Origin: Streptomyces nymphaeiformis
GTDB lineage: Bacteria; Actinomycetota; Actinomycetes; Streptomycetales; Streptomycetaceae
Direction: 5' to 3'
NCBI RefSeq assembly: GCF_014203895.1
Contig: NZ_JACHJY010000002.1
Span: 1 to 64,000 of the forward strand
Length of the DNA stretch: 64,000 bases
In this document: in pieces, positions 34,635 to 43,238 of the stretch
Layout of the letters: every line of letters starts with the position of its first letter
Numbering within the stretch: the stretch's first letter is position 1
Notes under the pieces: generated by a model
Database searches by the model: none
Told to the model about the DNA's origin: nothing
What the model saw: only the letters and a program-made list of their open reading frames with translations
Made by a program: the position numbers and the translations under genes

Positions 34635-36389
34635 TGGGGCGTCCTGCCGCACGGACAGGGCCCTGAGATAACCGCTCAGGGCGGCGGCGGTCCCGGCGAG
34701 CGGGAAACGGGCACCGAGCTGCCCGTCGGGACGGACGACGAGACCGGTGGCACCGTCGGGGAGGTACAGCCGAGCGAACTCCCCGGCGGTGTCCCGGTAG
34801 ACGGGCACGGACGGACCGGCGGGCACGGACCGGTCGGCGGGCGAGAACGGACCGCCGGACACGGACGCGGCACCGGGCGAGGACGGGCCACCGGACCTCG
34901 ACACGCCGCCACGTGAGGACAGGTCGCCCGGACCCGCCGTCTCGTCCGCGTCCGCCGCGAGGATCACGATCGCCGGGAGGTCGCCGACCGCCCGCACCGC
35001 CTCGGCGGCCCCGGCCAGTTCGGCGCCGTCCGATCCGTACAACAGCACCACGTGCCCCGGGCGCCCCCGCAGCACGTCGAGGAGCCGCAGCGGATACGCG
35101 GCGATCGGCGTGGTCAGGCCCGCGCAGTCCGGGGCCCGGTCGCCCGCCCGGGGCGCACCCTCCGGACCGTACGGATCGCCCGCGAGCGGACCGCCCCGGT
35201 AGCCGACGAGCAGCTGCGCCTCGCGCAGGAGCAGCGTCCTGCGGTCCTCGGGGTCGGCCTCGATCCCCCGCACGGCGTGCCGCACGGTCCGGCCGACGAC
35301 CTCCTCGCCGACCGGACGGCGCTCGGCGTCGTACGTGCCGAGCAGCGCGGGCTCCGCCTCGCCCCGCACCACGAGGGCGAGCTTCCAGGCCAGGTTGCAG
35401 GCGTCCTGCACACCGGTGTTCATGCCCTGGGCGCCGGTCGGCGGATGGATGTGCGCCGCGTCGCCCGCCACGAAGACCCGGCCCCGCCCGTACCGGTCGA
35501 CGATCCGGTGGCTGATGCGGAAGACGGAGGACCAGCGCAGCCCCGAAAGGCGCGCCGGGCGAGGCGCGAGCCGGTCGACGACGTCCTGGAGGTCGGCGAG
35601 CGAAGGACCCCGGCCGCCTTCGAGGCCGTGCGCCACACCGTCCGGGGCGTCCGCGCCCCGGGAGGGGGAGAGTTCCGGCGGGAGCTTCATCGACATCCGG
35701 TAGCGCCCCGCCCCCGGCAGCGGGATGCACACGAGCACGTCGCCGGGGGAGCCGTCGGCGCCCAGGCGGGTCGAACGGATGCCGTAGCCGGAGGGCAGGT
35801 CCCAGTCGGCCACGACATCGCCCAGCATGTACTCCTCCTGGAACGCGCCGCCCTCGAACGACAGGCCCAGCGTCTTCCGCACGACGCTGTGCGCGCCGTC
35901 GCAGCCGATCAGATACGGGACCCGCAGCTCCTCGTCGGCCCCGGACGCCGTGCGCAGCCGCGCCGTGACCCCGTCCCGGTCCTGGGTGAACGACACCAGC
36001 TCCGTACCGCGCTCGATCACCGTCCCCATGCGGGCCACGTACCGCTCCAGGAGCCGTTCCGTCTCGTACTGCGGCAGCGCGGCGAAGCCGTACGGCACCT
36101 CGGGCGGCATGGTCAGCTCGATGCGGTCCCGCTCGCGGCCGTCGACGAAGGCCAGCTGACCGCGCAGCGGCACGGCGGCCTCCAGGACGTCCCGGACCAG
36201 ACCCATCCGGTCCCAGAGCTCCAGGGTGCGCGGCTGGATCCCGACGGCCTTGGCGTACGGGAGACGGGCGGGCAGCCGGTCCACGAGCCGGCAGTGCACG
36301 CCGTGCCGGCGCAGCTCGGCGGCCGCGCTCAGACCGACCGGACCCGCGCCCACGATCAGGACGTCGGTGGTGGAGCGTTGGTGCGCCAC
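34611..36389 (-). CDS. FAD-dependent aromatic monooxygenase
   Basis: A 592-residue flavin hydroxylase of the PHBH/rifampicin-monooxygenase class. FAD motifs: VLIVGAGPVGLSAAAEL (GxGxxG), YLIGCDGAHSVVRKTLG (DG) and GRVFVAGDAAHIHPP (GD). Residues about 420-592 form the thioredoxin-like tail, broken by an unusual Ser/Gly/Pro-rich insertion (about 505-555) encoded at roughly 34800-34920. Start: GTG at 36389 with GGAGG 6 bases upstream is preferred over a GTG at 36404. Substrate unknown. Divergent from a PPTase gene and its small leader ORF. Confidence 0.85.
   Translation of the reverse strand: MAHQRSTTDVLIVGAGPVGLSAAAELRRHGVHCRLVDRLPARLPYAKAVGIQPRTLELWDRMGLVRDVLEAAVPLRGQLAFVDGRERDRIELTMPPEVPYGFAALPQYETERLLERYVARMGTVIERGTELVSFTQDRDGVTARLRTASGADEELRVPYLIGCDGAHSVVRKTLGLSFEGGAFQEEYMLGDVVADWDLPSGYGIRSTRLGADGSPGDVLVCIPLPGAGRYRMSMKLPPELSPSRGADAPDGVAHGLEGGRGPSLADLQDVVDRLAPRPARLSGLRWSSVFRISHRIVDRYGRGRVFVAGDAAHIHPPTGAQGMNTGVQDACNLAWKLALVVRGEAEPALLGTYDAERRPVGEEVVGRTVRHAVRGIEADPEDRRTLLLREAQLLVGYRGGPLAGDPYGPEGAPRAGDRAPDCAGLTTPIAAYPLRLLDVLRGRPGHVVLLYGSDGAELAGAAEAVRAVGDLPAIVILAADADETAGPGDLSSRGGVSRSGGPSSPGAASVSGGPFSPADRSVPAGPSVPVYRDTAGEFARLYLPDGATGLVVRPDGQLGARFPLAGTAAALSGYLRALSVRQDAPLRHPVVA
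34797..34920. repeat. low-complexity GC repeats inside monooxygenase gene
   Basis: Imperfect repeats of a CGGACCGGCGGGCA-like unit, read on the plus strand, encode a Ser/Gly/Pro-rich linker in the thioredoxin-like tail of the monooxygenase. Likely variable in length between strains. Confidence 0.5.
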
Positions 36390-36503
36390 GCGTGCCTCCA
36401 GCACTGACTCGCCCCCGGCAGGATCCCGTCCCCCATGCTCACCCGCGGCCGGCGGCTCGGCGAGCGGGCAGGGCCGTACGGCGGGCCGCGTGCCCGGGAC
36501 CGG

Positions 36504-36509
36504 TACTGT
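36504..36509 (+). promoter_or_regulatory. candidate -10 for leaderless transcript
   Basis: TACTGT lies 7 bases before the ATG at 36517, which has no ribosome site. This spacing would place the transcription start at the ATG. No convincing -35 is visible. Confidence 0.35.
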
Positions 36510-36516
36510 CGCGCAC

Positions 36517-36639
36517 ATGCTCGAACCCCACCGGGCCCCGGACCCGGGCCTCGACCGCGTCCTGGAGGACGTCCGCACGAGCGCGTACGGCACGGAGCGC
36601 CGGTACGGGATCACACTCCCCGCGAGGCGCGCCCGGTGA
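36517..36639 (+). CDS. 40-residue leader ORF coupled to PPTase
   Basis: A small ORF starting MLEPHRAPDPGLDRVLEDV and ending in a basic tail. Its stop codon overlaps the PPTase GTG start as GTGA, a typical coupling arrangement, and it sits behind a possible leaderless promoter. No domain is recognisable. It could be a real small protein, or a translated leader that brings ribosomes to the PPTase start, which itself has no clear ribosome site. Confidence 0.35.
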   Translation: MLEPHRAPDPGLDRVLEDVRTSAYGTERRYGITLPARRAR

Positions 36640-37313
36640 TCGCGGAGCTGCTGCCGGACGCCGTCGTCTCCGTCTTCCGGCGCGACGACGCCGAGCCCGT
36701 CACCCTCTTCCCCGAGGAGGCCGCCGCCGTCGCGCGCTCCGTCGTGGGCCGGCAGCGCGAGTTCGCCACCGTACGGCTCTGCGCACGGCTCGCGCTGCGC
36801 CGCCTCGGCCTGCCCGAGACCCCCCTCACGCCGGGGCCGCGCGGGGAGCCGCGCTGGCCGGACGGCGTGGCCGGAAGCATGACCCACTGCGCCGGATACC
36901 GGGCCGCCGCCCTGGCCAGGACCTCGGACGTGCTGTCGCTCGGCATCGACGCGGAACCGGCCGCGCCCCTGCCCGAAGGGGTCCTGGCGGGCGTGTCGCT
37001 TCCCGGGGAGCGCCGCCACCTGGACGCGCTGACCGCCCGCACACCGGGCGTCCCCTGGGACCGGCTGCTGTTCAGCGCCAAGGAGAGCGTCTTCAAGACC
37101 TGGTACCCGCTGACCCGCCGGGAGCTCGGGTTCGAGGAGGCGGCGGTCGACTTCGAACCGGCCCCGGACCCTCACGGCCACGACACGGGCACGTTCACCG
37201 CCCGGCTCCTCGTCCCCGGCCCGGTGACCGGCCGCGTCCGGCGGAACCACTTCACCGGCCGCTGGCTCGTGCGCGAGGGAGTGGTGCTCACCGCGATCGT
37301 CCTGGCGCGGTAG
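36636..37313 (+). CDS. 4'-phosphopantetheinyl transferase, EntD/Sfp type
   Basis: A 225-residue PPTase, distinct from the one at 30381. EntD-type motifs: GVAGSMTHCAGYRAAALA, LSLGIDAEPAAPLP (Asp and Glu Mg ligands) and FSAKESVFKTWYPLT (WxxKES/A-like), plus an N-terminal RQREFATVRLCARLALRRLG. These enzymes usually serve many carrier proteins in Streptomyces, so this could be the general housekeeping PPTase. GTG start overlaps the leader ORF stop (GTGA). It is divergent from the flavin monooxygenase. Confidence 0.9.
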   Translation: MIAELLPDAVVSVFRRDDAEPVTLFPEEAAAVARSVVGRQREFATVRLCARLALRRLGLPETPLTPGPRGEPRWPDGVAGSMTHCAGYRAAALARTSDVLSLGIDAEPAAPLPEGVLAGVSLPGERRHLDALTARTPGVPWDRLLFSAKESVFKTWYPLTRRELGFEEAAVDFEPAPDPHGHDTGTFTARLLVPGPVTGRVRRNHFTGRWLVREGVVLTAIVLAR

Positions 37314-37368
37314 CGGGCGACTTCTCCCGTACGGAACCGGGCGGCGTCCTCCCGCGTCCGTCCCGGGC

Positions 37369-37728
37369 ATGAGCGAGAACCCGTCAGAGGAAGCGCGGGA
37401 CCGGATGGAGGGCGCCGTCGGCTGCCTCCTCGCCGTCGTCGGCGTCGCCGTCGCGGGCGCCTACGCGCTGCCCCGGGCTTCGTACAGCATCGACGGCGGC
37501 TTCGAGGCGCACGCCCGGGACTGGGGAGTGATCCTCGTCGACGTGCCGCTGATCCTCTTCGCCGGTCTGGTCGTCCCTCCGCTGACCTGGGCGGCGGCCA
37601 CCCGGTGGCTCCGGCCGTGGGCGGCCGTGCTCGTCTGCGTGGCCGTCGCCGGGCTCGCGCTGTGGGGTCTCGCCGCCTGGTGGCATCCGCGGCAGGGCCC
37701 GGATCCCGGGTACGGGCCCGGCATCTGA
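37369..37728 (+). CDS. small membrane protein of unknown function
   Basis: A 119-residue protein with three predicted membrane helices: GAVGCLLAVVGVAVAGAYAL, WGVILVDVPLILFAGLVVP and AVLVCVAVAGLALWGLAAW. The N-terminus is charged and the C-terminus Pro/Gly-rich. I do not recognise a family. It lies 55 bases after the PPTase and 82 bases before the TrmO-like gene on the same strand. Confidence 0.55.
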   Translation: MSENPSEEARDRMEGAVGCLLAVVGVAVAGAYALPRASYSIDGGFEAHARDWGVILVDVPLILFAGLVVPPLTWAAATRWLRPWAAVLVCVAVAGLALWGLAAWWHPRQGPDPGYGPGI

Positions 37729-37810
37729 CGGTCCCTCGGCGCGGGGTAGCGTGCCCGACGCCCGCCTCGCCGGAGGCGCGGCCACGACCGACGAAGGAGA
37801 GAGAGCACCC

Positions 37811-38302
37811 ATGGCTCAGGAGCACACGGAGCACACCCCGGGCGTGATCGTCTCGCGTCCCGTCGGCCGGGTGGTCGGCGGGCGGGGCGAGGTGCGCGAC
37901 GACGAGTGGGGGGACGTCGAGTCGGTCGTCCGCCTCGACGCGGAGGCCTTCGGGCCCGAGGCGCTGGCCGGGCTCGACGCCTTCTCGCACCTGGAGGTCG
38001 TCTACCACTTCGACCGGGTGAGCCCCGACGCCGTCGAGACCGGGGCCCGGCACCCGCGCGGCAACGAGGAGTGGCCGCTGGTCGGGATCTTCGCCCAGCG
38101 CGGCAAGAACCGCCCCAACCGGCTCGGCGTCTCCCGCTGCCGCCTGATCCGTACGGACGGGCTCGACCTCCATGTGCGCGGTCTGGACGCCGTCGACGGC
38201 ACGCCGGTCCTCGACATCAAGCCGTACATGACGGAGTTCGGCCCGCAGGGACCGACCACGCAGCCCGCCTGGGCCGACGAGATCATGCGCCACTACTACT
38301 GA
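37811..38302 (+). CDS. TrmO/TsaA-domain SAM-dependent methyltransferase
   Basis: A 163-residue protein consisting of a TrmO (UPF0066/TsaA) beta-barrel. Motifs: VVYHFDRVSPD near the middle, ETGARHPRGN, GIFAQRGKNRPNRLGVSRCRL (the strongly conserved PNxxG segment) and LDIKPYMTEF near the C-terminus. E. coli TrmO N6-methylates threonylcarbamoyl-adenosine 37 in tRNA(Thr); this protein is shorter and lacks the C-terminal domain of TrmO, so the substrate may differ. Ribosome site GAAGGAGAGAG precedes the ATG. Confidence 0.8.
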   Translation: MAQEHTEHTPGVIVSRPVGRVVGGRGEVRDDEWGDVESVVRLDAEAFGPEALAGLDAFSHLEVVYHFDRVSPDAVETGARHPRGNEEWPLVGIFAQRGKNRPNRLGVSRCRLIRTDGLDLHVRGLDAVDGTPVLDIKPYMTEFGPQGPTTQPAWADEIMRHYY

Positions 38303-38347
38303 ACCGGGAGCGGACCCCGGTGGTGAACCGACGTACGGAACTCGAAC

Positions 38348-38353
38348 TAGGGT
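38348..38353 (+). promoter_or_regulatory. candidate -10 for leaderless response-regulator mRNA
   Basis: TAGGGT lies 6 bases before the GTG start at 38360, which has no ribosome site; TGAACC (38324-38329, 18-base spacer) is a weak -35. Confidence 0.35.
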
Positions 38354-38359
38354 TGCCCC

Positions 38360-39037
38360 GTGCGTGTACTCCTGGTGGAAGACGACGAGCCCGTCGCCGA
38401 GTCCCTGAGGCGCGGGCTGCTGCGCTACGGCTTCGAGGTGGAGTGGGTCACCACGGGGACGGCCGGACTCGCCGTCACCACGCCCTACGACCTGGTCCTC
38501 CTCGACCTCGGACTGCCCGACACCGACGGGCTCGACGTCTGCCGGGCGCTGCGGCGGCGCGGCGACGTGCCGATCATCGTGATCAGCGCCCGCAGCGACG
38601 AGACCGACCGGGTCGTCGGCCTGGAGATCGGCGCCGACGACTACGTGTCCAAGCCCTTCGGGGTGCGCGAGGTCATCGCCCGCATCCGGGCCGTGATGCG
38701 CCGGGTGCGTCCGGCGGAGCAGCCCACCGGTCCCCAGCGGTACGGGGCCCGGCTGAGCGTCGACCGCAAGGCGGCCCGGGTGTGGCTGGACGACGCCGAG
38801 GTGGCGCTGACGCCCAAGGAGTACGACCTGCTCGCGTTCCTCACGGAGGAGCCGGGCGCCCTGATGTCGCGCGAACAGATCATGGAAGCCGTCTGGGACG
38901 CCAACTGGTTCGGGCCGACCAAGACCCTCGACGTCCACGTGGCGGCGCTGCGCCGCAAGCTGGCCGGCGCGGTGACCGTCGAGGCGGTCCGGGGCGTCGG
39001 CTTCCGGCTGGTCGTGGAGTCCGTGGCCCGCCCGTGA
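38360..39037 (+). CDS. OmpR-type response regulator
   Basis: A 225-residue transcription factor. The receiver domain (1-115) has the acidic pocket in LLVEDDEPV, the phospho-acceptor Asp in YDLVLLDLGLPDTDG, Thr/Ser switch in IIVISARSDETD and Lys in DDYVSKPFG. The C-terminal winged helix (125-222) contains LTPKEYDLLAFLTEEPGALM and TLDVHVAALRRKL. Its GTGA overlap with the kinase gene shows they form one two-component system. The stimulus and targets are unknown. Confidence 0.92.
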   Translation: MRVLLVEDDEPVAESLRRGLLRYGFEVEWVTTGTAGLAVTTPYDLVLLDLGLPDTDGLDVCRALRRRGDVPIIVISARSDETDRVVGLEIGADDYVSKPFGVREVIARIRAVMRRVRPAEQPTGPQRYGARLSVDRKAARVWLDDAEVALTPKEYDLLAFLTEEPGALMSREQIMEAVWDANWFGPTKTLDVHVAALRRKLAGAVTVEAVRGVGFRLVVESVARP

Positions 39038-40500
39038 TCAGACGTCTCATCGTCAGCTACGTGCTCCTCGTCGCCGTGGCCCTCGCCGCGTTCACGGTGC
39101 CGGTCGCGTTCACGCTCACCGCCCAACTGCGCGGCGACACCGAGGAGTCCGTACGCCGCGAGGCCACCACGATGGCCCTGCTCCTCGGGGACGGCGACGA
39201 GCCCGCGCGGCAGGCGCTGGCCCGGATGGCCGGGGCGTACGCGGACGAGACGCCCGGCACGGTCGAGGTGGTGGCCGCCGACGGCAGGAGCGCGATGCCG
39301 CCGCTGCCCCTGCCGGCGCACCCGGACGACCCGGCGTTCGGCGCGGCGCTCGCCCGCGGCCGGACCACCGTCGACTGGGGCTCCCGGCTGGTCTGGGGCC
39401 CGGAACTGGTCGTCACCGTGCCCGTGTACGCACGGCGCGAAGCCCTCGACGAGGACGATGACGACGACGAAGAGGCGGAGACCGTCGCGGCCCCGCCCCC
39501 GGCCCCGGCCGACCGGATCGTCGGCGCGGTCCGGGTCCGGTACGAGACCGCCGACCTGAGCGACCGGCTCTGGCGGATCTGGGGCTTCCGGGCGATCCTC
39601 GCGATCGGCGTGCTCGCGGTCGCCGCCGGTCTCGGCGCGATCGTCGCCCGGCTGCTCACCAGACCGCTGCGTCAGCTCAACGACATGGCGAGCCGGTTCG
39701 GCGACGGCGACCTCACCGCCCGCTCGCCCGTCACCGGCCCGCAGGAGACGCAGACCCTGGCCCGCACGCTCAACCAGGGCGCCGAACGCCTCGACACCCT
39801 CGTCGCCTCGCAGCGCATCTTCGTCGCGGACGCCTCGCACCAGCTGCGGACCCCGCTGACGGCGCTGCGCCTCTCCCTGGACAACATCGCGGACGGCGTC
39901 GACGACGAGTTCGTCCGCGAGGACGTCGACCAGGCCACCGCCGAGGTCGTCCGGATGAGCCGCCTGGTCAGCGGCCTGCTCGTGCTCGCCCGTGCCGAGG
40001 CCAAGGTGTCCGCGCCCGAACCGCTGGCGCTGCGCGAGTTGGTCGAGGAGCGGCTGAAGGTCTGGCGCCCGGCCGCCGACGAACGCGGGGTGACCATCCT
40101 CCTCACCGGCGCCGCCGACGGCCCGCCGCCGGTCCTCGCGGGGCCCGGCAACCTCGACCAGGTCCTCGACAACGTGCTCTCCAACGCCCTGGAGGTCTCC
40201 CCGGACGGGGGGACGATCACAGTGCGGGTGGGGACGGGCGGCCCGGAGGAGGCGGTCCTGGAGGTCCTCGACGAGGGCCCCGGCATGTCCGCGGCCGAGC
40301 AGGCCCGCGCCTTCGACCGGTTCTGGCGCGGCCAGGGACTGACCGGGCGCTCGGGTTCCGGCCTGGGGCTCGCCATCGTCAAGCAGCTGGTCACGGACGA
40401 CGGCGGTGGGGTGGCCCTGCGGGACGCGCCCGGCGGCGGACTGTGCGTACGGATACGGCTGAGAACCGCCGCCGACGCGCCCCGCTGGATCACCCCGTAG
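39034..40500 (+). CDS. sensor histidine kinase
   Basis: A 488-residue membrane kinase. First membrane helix at 5-29 (LIVSYVLLVAVALAAFTVPV), an extracytoplasmic sensor region with a striking acidic run (EDDDDDEEAE, about 142-151), second helix about 190-212, then HAMP (about 213-265), H-box VADASHQLRTPLTALRLSLD with the phospho-acceptor His, and HATPase motifs LDNVLSNALEVSP (N-box), VLDEGPGMS and GRSGSGLGLAIVKQLV. Translationally coupled to the regulator. The acidic loop could bind cations or basic peptides (speculative). Confidence 0.92.
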   Translation: MIRRLIVSYVLLVAVALAAFTVPVAFTLTAQLRGDTEESVRREATTMALLLGDGDEPARQALARMAGAYADETPGTVEVVAADGRSAMPPLPLPAHPDDPAFGAALARGRTTVDWGSRLVWGPELVVTVPVYARREALDEDDDDDEEAETVAAPPPAPADRIVGAVRVRYETADLSDRLWRIWGFRAILAIGVLAVAAGLGAIVARLLTRPLRQLNDMASRFGDGDLTARSPVTGPQETQTLARTLNQGAERLDTLVASQRIFVADASHQLRTPLTALRLSLDNIADGVDDEFVREDVDQATAEVVRMSRLVSGLLVLARAEAKVSAPEPLALRELVEERLKVWRPAADERGVTILLTGAADGPPPVLAGPGNLDQVLDNVLSNALEVSPDGGTITVRVGTGGPEEAVLEVLDEGPGMSAAEQARAFDRFWRGQGLTGRSGSGLGLAIVKQLVTDDGGGVALRDAPGGGLCVRIRLRTAADAPRWITP

Positions 40501-40517
40501 GGCCCGCCGGACAGCCC

Positions 40518-40976
40518 CTAGGCGAGGCCGTCCCAGCCCCAGCGCGGAGTGGGGCCGGGCTCGCCGAGGTCCGTGCCCGGGGCGGAGGCCGAGACGTCCT
40601 TGGCGATCCGCGTGCCCCAGTCGAAGTACTCCATCACCCGGCGGCGCAGCAGGGCGTCGTCGGGCAGCTCCTTCTCCACGGCCGCCTCCATCAACTCCAT
40701 CCAGCGCAGCCGCTGTTCCTCCGTGATGCCGAGCCCGAGGTGGGCCCGGAGCAGCGCCTGGTGCCCGCCGAGCTCCGCCGTGAACCCGGCGGGCCCCGAG
40801 AAGACCTCCGCCAGCCACACGGCCACGTGCTCCACATGGGTGGCGGTGAAGTCGGCGAAGACGGGGGCGAGGAGGGGGTCGGCCAGGACCCCCTCGTAGA
40901 ACGTCCCGGAGAGCCGGCGCAGCGCGTCGGCGCCGCCCACGGCCTCGTACAGGGTGTTCGTGTGCTCGGCGCTCAT
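40518..40976 (-). CDS. group II truncated haemoglobin
   Basis: A 152-residue oxygen/NO-binding haem protein (trHbO type). The N-terminal TLYEAVGGADALRRLSGTFYEGVLADPLLAPVF is the standard helix A-E start; the proximal His is in LLRAHLGLGITEEQRLRWMELM and the conserved Trp of helix G follows. Such proteins detoxify NO or deliver oxygen. It converges on the histidine kinase with 17 bases between stop codons. It has no obvious operon partner. Confidence 0.88.
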   Translation of the reverse strand: MSAEHTNTLYEAVGGADALRRLSGTFYEGVLADPLLAPVFADFTATHVEHVAVWLAEVFSGPAGFTAELGGHQALLRAHLGLGITEEQRLRWMELMEAAVEKELPDDALLRRRVMEYFDWGTRIAKDVSASAPGTDLGEPGPTPRWGWDGLA

Positions 40977-41073
40977 GGAAGCCCTCCGGGATCCGGGATG
41001 TGTCCTCCCAGCCTTACCGCAACACGGCCCGGATCCAAGGATGTTCGCTCTCGGCGGGGCGCGGGCCCCCGCC

Positions 41074-41592
41074 TCAGGAGGGGATCACCGAGGAGTGGTG
41101 GTTGACGATCAGCCACCGGCCGTCGCGCTTCTCGTACACATAGGTGTAGCGCGCGTCGAGCGGCTTGGTGACGCCCGTCTTCGGGTCGGTGAGGTGGAAG
41201 CGGTAGAGACCGGCGTCTATCGCCGAGTCCGCGTCCAGGACGTTGATCTCCGAGCGGATCTTCTCGCCCCTCGGCTTCTTCTCCAGGAAGTGCGCGAAGT
41301 AGTCGGCGATCTCCACGTGGTCGGTGCGGATCCTCGGGGAGGCGGTCGGCAGCAGGACGGCGTCCTCGGCGTACAGGTCGGTGACCCGCTCCGGGTCGCC
41401 GGAGCGCAGCGCCGCGTTCCACCGGTCGAACAGCCCGGCGATCTCCCGCTCGCCGGGCATGACCGCGGCCTTGCCGCGCCGGCCGTCCTCCTCGGCCGCC
41501 TGCGCCACGCCGACCCCGGCGACGAGCGTGCCGAGGGCTGCGACGGCGAGACCGCCGGCGAGGGCGGCGCGGGTACGGGTCATGCGCTTCAT
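41074..41592 (-). CDS. secreted SnoaL/DUF4440-type protein
   Basis: A 172-residue protein with a signal peptide (about 1-32, ending GVGVAQA) and an NTF2-like fold domain: IAGLFDRWNAALRSGDPERVTDLYAEDAVLLPTA, YFAHFLEKKP and WLIVNHHSSVIPS are typical of the SgcJ/EcaC-like or CaMKII-association group. Most are small ligand-binding or isomerase-like proteins; export is unusual for the SnoaL class and suggests an extracellular binding role. GGAG lies just upstream of the ATG at 41592. Confidence 0.72.
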   Translation of the reverse strand: MKRMTRTRAALAGGLAVAALGTLVAGVGVAQAAEEDGRRGKAAVMPGEREIAGLFDRWNAALRSGDPERVTDLYAEDAVLLPTASPRIRTDHVEIADYFAHFLEKKPRGEKIRSEINVLDADSAIDAGLYRFHLTDPKTGVTKPLDARYTYVYEKRDGRWLIVNHHSSVIPS

Positions 41593-41708
41593 CAGGGGCT
41601 CCAGCTTCGAGTGGACGGGCCCCGGACGCCGGTGCGTCCGGGTGCTGCCACTCTCGCGGCGCGTGGTGCAGCCCCCGTACAGCGGACGTCAAGCGCCCGT
41701 CCAAGACT

Positions 41709-41744
41709 CGGGAAAGACGGTCCCCGTTCGGGAAGGACGGTTCC
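41709..41744. repeat. short tandem repeat in 3' region of DHA2 gene
   Basis: CGGGAAAGACGGTCC (41709-41723) is repeated as CGGGAAGGACGGTTCC (41729-41744), 20 bases apart, just past the MFS stop codon. Nothing else is recognised between 41593 and 41743. Confidence 0.4.
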
Positions 41745-43132
41745 TAGGACCTCGGCCGCGCCGTGCGCGCCGCGACCAGGAGGAACAGGCCGCACGCCGC
41801 CACGATCAGCCACCCCGGACGGGTCGCGGCGGCGAGACCGGCCGGGTCGGCGCCCGCGACGAGACCGCCGGCGACGGCGATGCCGACGGCCACACCGACC
41901 TGGCGCGAGGTGGACGTGACGGCCCCCGCCACGCCGGCCCGGGACGGCGGCAGACCGCTGACCGCGGTGTTCGTGAGAGGGGCGTTGGCGAAGCCGAACC
42001 CGATGCCGATCAGCAGGAAGGCGAACAGGATCAGCGGCACGCCCGTGTCTCCGTCCAGGCCCACCAGACACAGGCCCCCGGCCGCGGTGAACCCGCCCGC
42101 GAGGAGCAGGGGACGCCGGGGGCCGAGGCGCCCCACGAGGGCGCCGGACCAGGGCGCGCACACCGTGGCCCCGAGCGCCAGGGGCAGGGTCACGGCGCCG
42201 GCCGCGAGCGGTGTCAGGCCACGGGCCTGCTGGAGGTAGAGGGTGCTGAGCAGCAGTGTCACGTTGAGGGCGACGAAGACCGCCGTCGCGCCGAGCACCG
42301 CCGTGACGAACGGCGGCCGCCGGAACAGGCCGAGGTCCATCAGGGGCTCCTCGCGCCGCAGTTCGATCCGGACGAAGCAGGCCGTGGCCACGGCGGTCAG
42401 CGCGTAGCCGGCGAGGGCCACGGGCGACGCCCAGCCGATCCGGGGGCCTTCGATGAGCAGGCCGACGGTGAGGCAGAGCACCAGGGTGAGGAGCAGCTGA
42501 CCGGGCAGGTCGAGGCGGCGGGCGCGCTCCCCGCGGGACTCCGGTACGAACAGGGCGACCAGGACGAGGGCGATGACCACCACCGGCGCGTTGATCCAGA
42601 ACACCGCGCGCCAGCCGAACGCGCCGATGAGCGCCCCTCCGGTGACCGGGCCCGCCGCCATGCTCAGCCCGAAGACCGAGGCCCACACCCCGATCGCGCG
42701 GGCCCGTTCCCGGGGGTCGGGCATCGCGTTCACCACGATCGCCAGGGCCACCGGGCTCAGCATCGAGGCGCCGATCCCCTGCACGGCCCGGGCGGCCACC
42801 AGGACGCCGAGGGACGGGGCGAGGGCGCACACGAGGGAGGCCAGGCCGAAGACGAGCAGCCCGGTCCGGAAGATCCGGCGCCGCCCGAGGCGGTCGGCGA
42901 GGGCGCCGGAGACGATGAGCAGACTGGCCATGGCCACGGTGTACGCGTCGACGACCCATTCGAGACCGCGCGTGCCCACGTCGAGGCCCCGCCCGATCTC
43001 GGGCAGTCCCACGTTGACGATGGTGGCGTCGACGCCGACCAGGAACATGCTGAGCGCGCAGACCGCGAGCACCGTCCAGCGCCGGCGTGAGCTCAGCGGG
43101 GCGGGTGGAGCGGCCAGGGATGTCGTGAGCAC
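41744..43132 (-). CDS. DHA2-type MFS drug exporter (EmrB/QacA family)
   Basis: A 462-residue 14-helix antiporter. Motifs: CALSMFLVGVDATIVNVGLP (helix 1, including the membrane Asp of DHA2), GALADRLGRRRIF (motif A), ARAVQGIGASMLSPVALAIV (motif B region) and GVWASVFGLSMAAGPVTGG (motif C). Homologues export antibiotics, dyes and self-made metabolites. GTG start with GGGGGAA upstream. No regulator gene is adjacent; a 32-bp palindrome 53 bases upstream of the start could be its operator. Confidence 0.88.
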   Translation of the reverse strand: MLTTSLAAPPAPLSSRRRWTVLAVCALSMFLVGVDATIVNVGLPEIGRGLDVGTRGLEWVVDAYTVAMASLLIVSGALADRLGRRRIFRTGLLVFGLASLVCALAPSLGVLVAARAVQGIGASMLSPVALAIVVNAMPDPRERARAIGVWASVFGLSMAAGPVTGGALIGAFGWRAVFWINAPVVVIALVLVALFVPESRGERARRLDLPGQLLLTLVLCLTVGLLIEGPRIGWASPVALAGYALTAVATACFVRIELRREEPLMDLGLFRRPPFVTAVLGATAVFVALNVTLLLSTLYLQQARGLTPLAAGAVTLPLALGATVCAPWSGALVGRLGPRRPLLLAGGFTAAGGLCLVGLDGDTGVPLILFAFLLIGIGFGFANAPLTNTAVSGLPPSRAGVAGAVTSTSRQVGVAVGIAVAGGLVAGADPAGLAAATRPGWLIVAACGLFLLVAARTARPRS

Positions 43133-43184
43133 GTGAGTTCCCCCTTCGACGAGTGCGGACGCCGTCCAGACTCGAACCGGGGGA

Positions 43185-43216
43185 GCGGTCCTGGCAAAGA
43201 ACTTTGCCAGGACCGC
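43185..43216. promoter_or_regulatory. 32-bp perfect palindrome upstream of DHA2 gene
   Basis: GCGGTCCTGGCAAAG (43185-43199) is mirrored exactly by CTTTGCCAGGACCGC (43202-43216) around AA. It lies between the stop of the upstream minus-strand gene (43239) and the MFS start (43132), so it can be that gene's terminator, the MFS operator, or both. Confidence 0.6.
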
Positions 43217-43238
43217 AAACGGGACCGTGAAACGGGGC

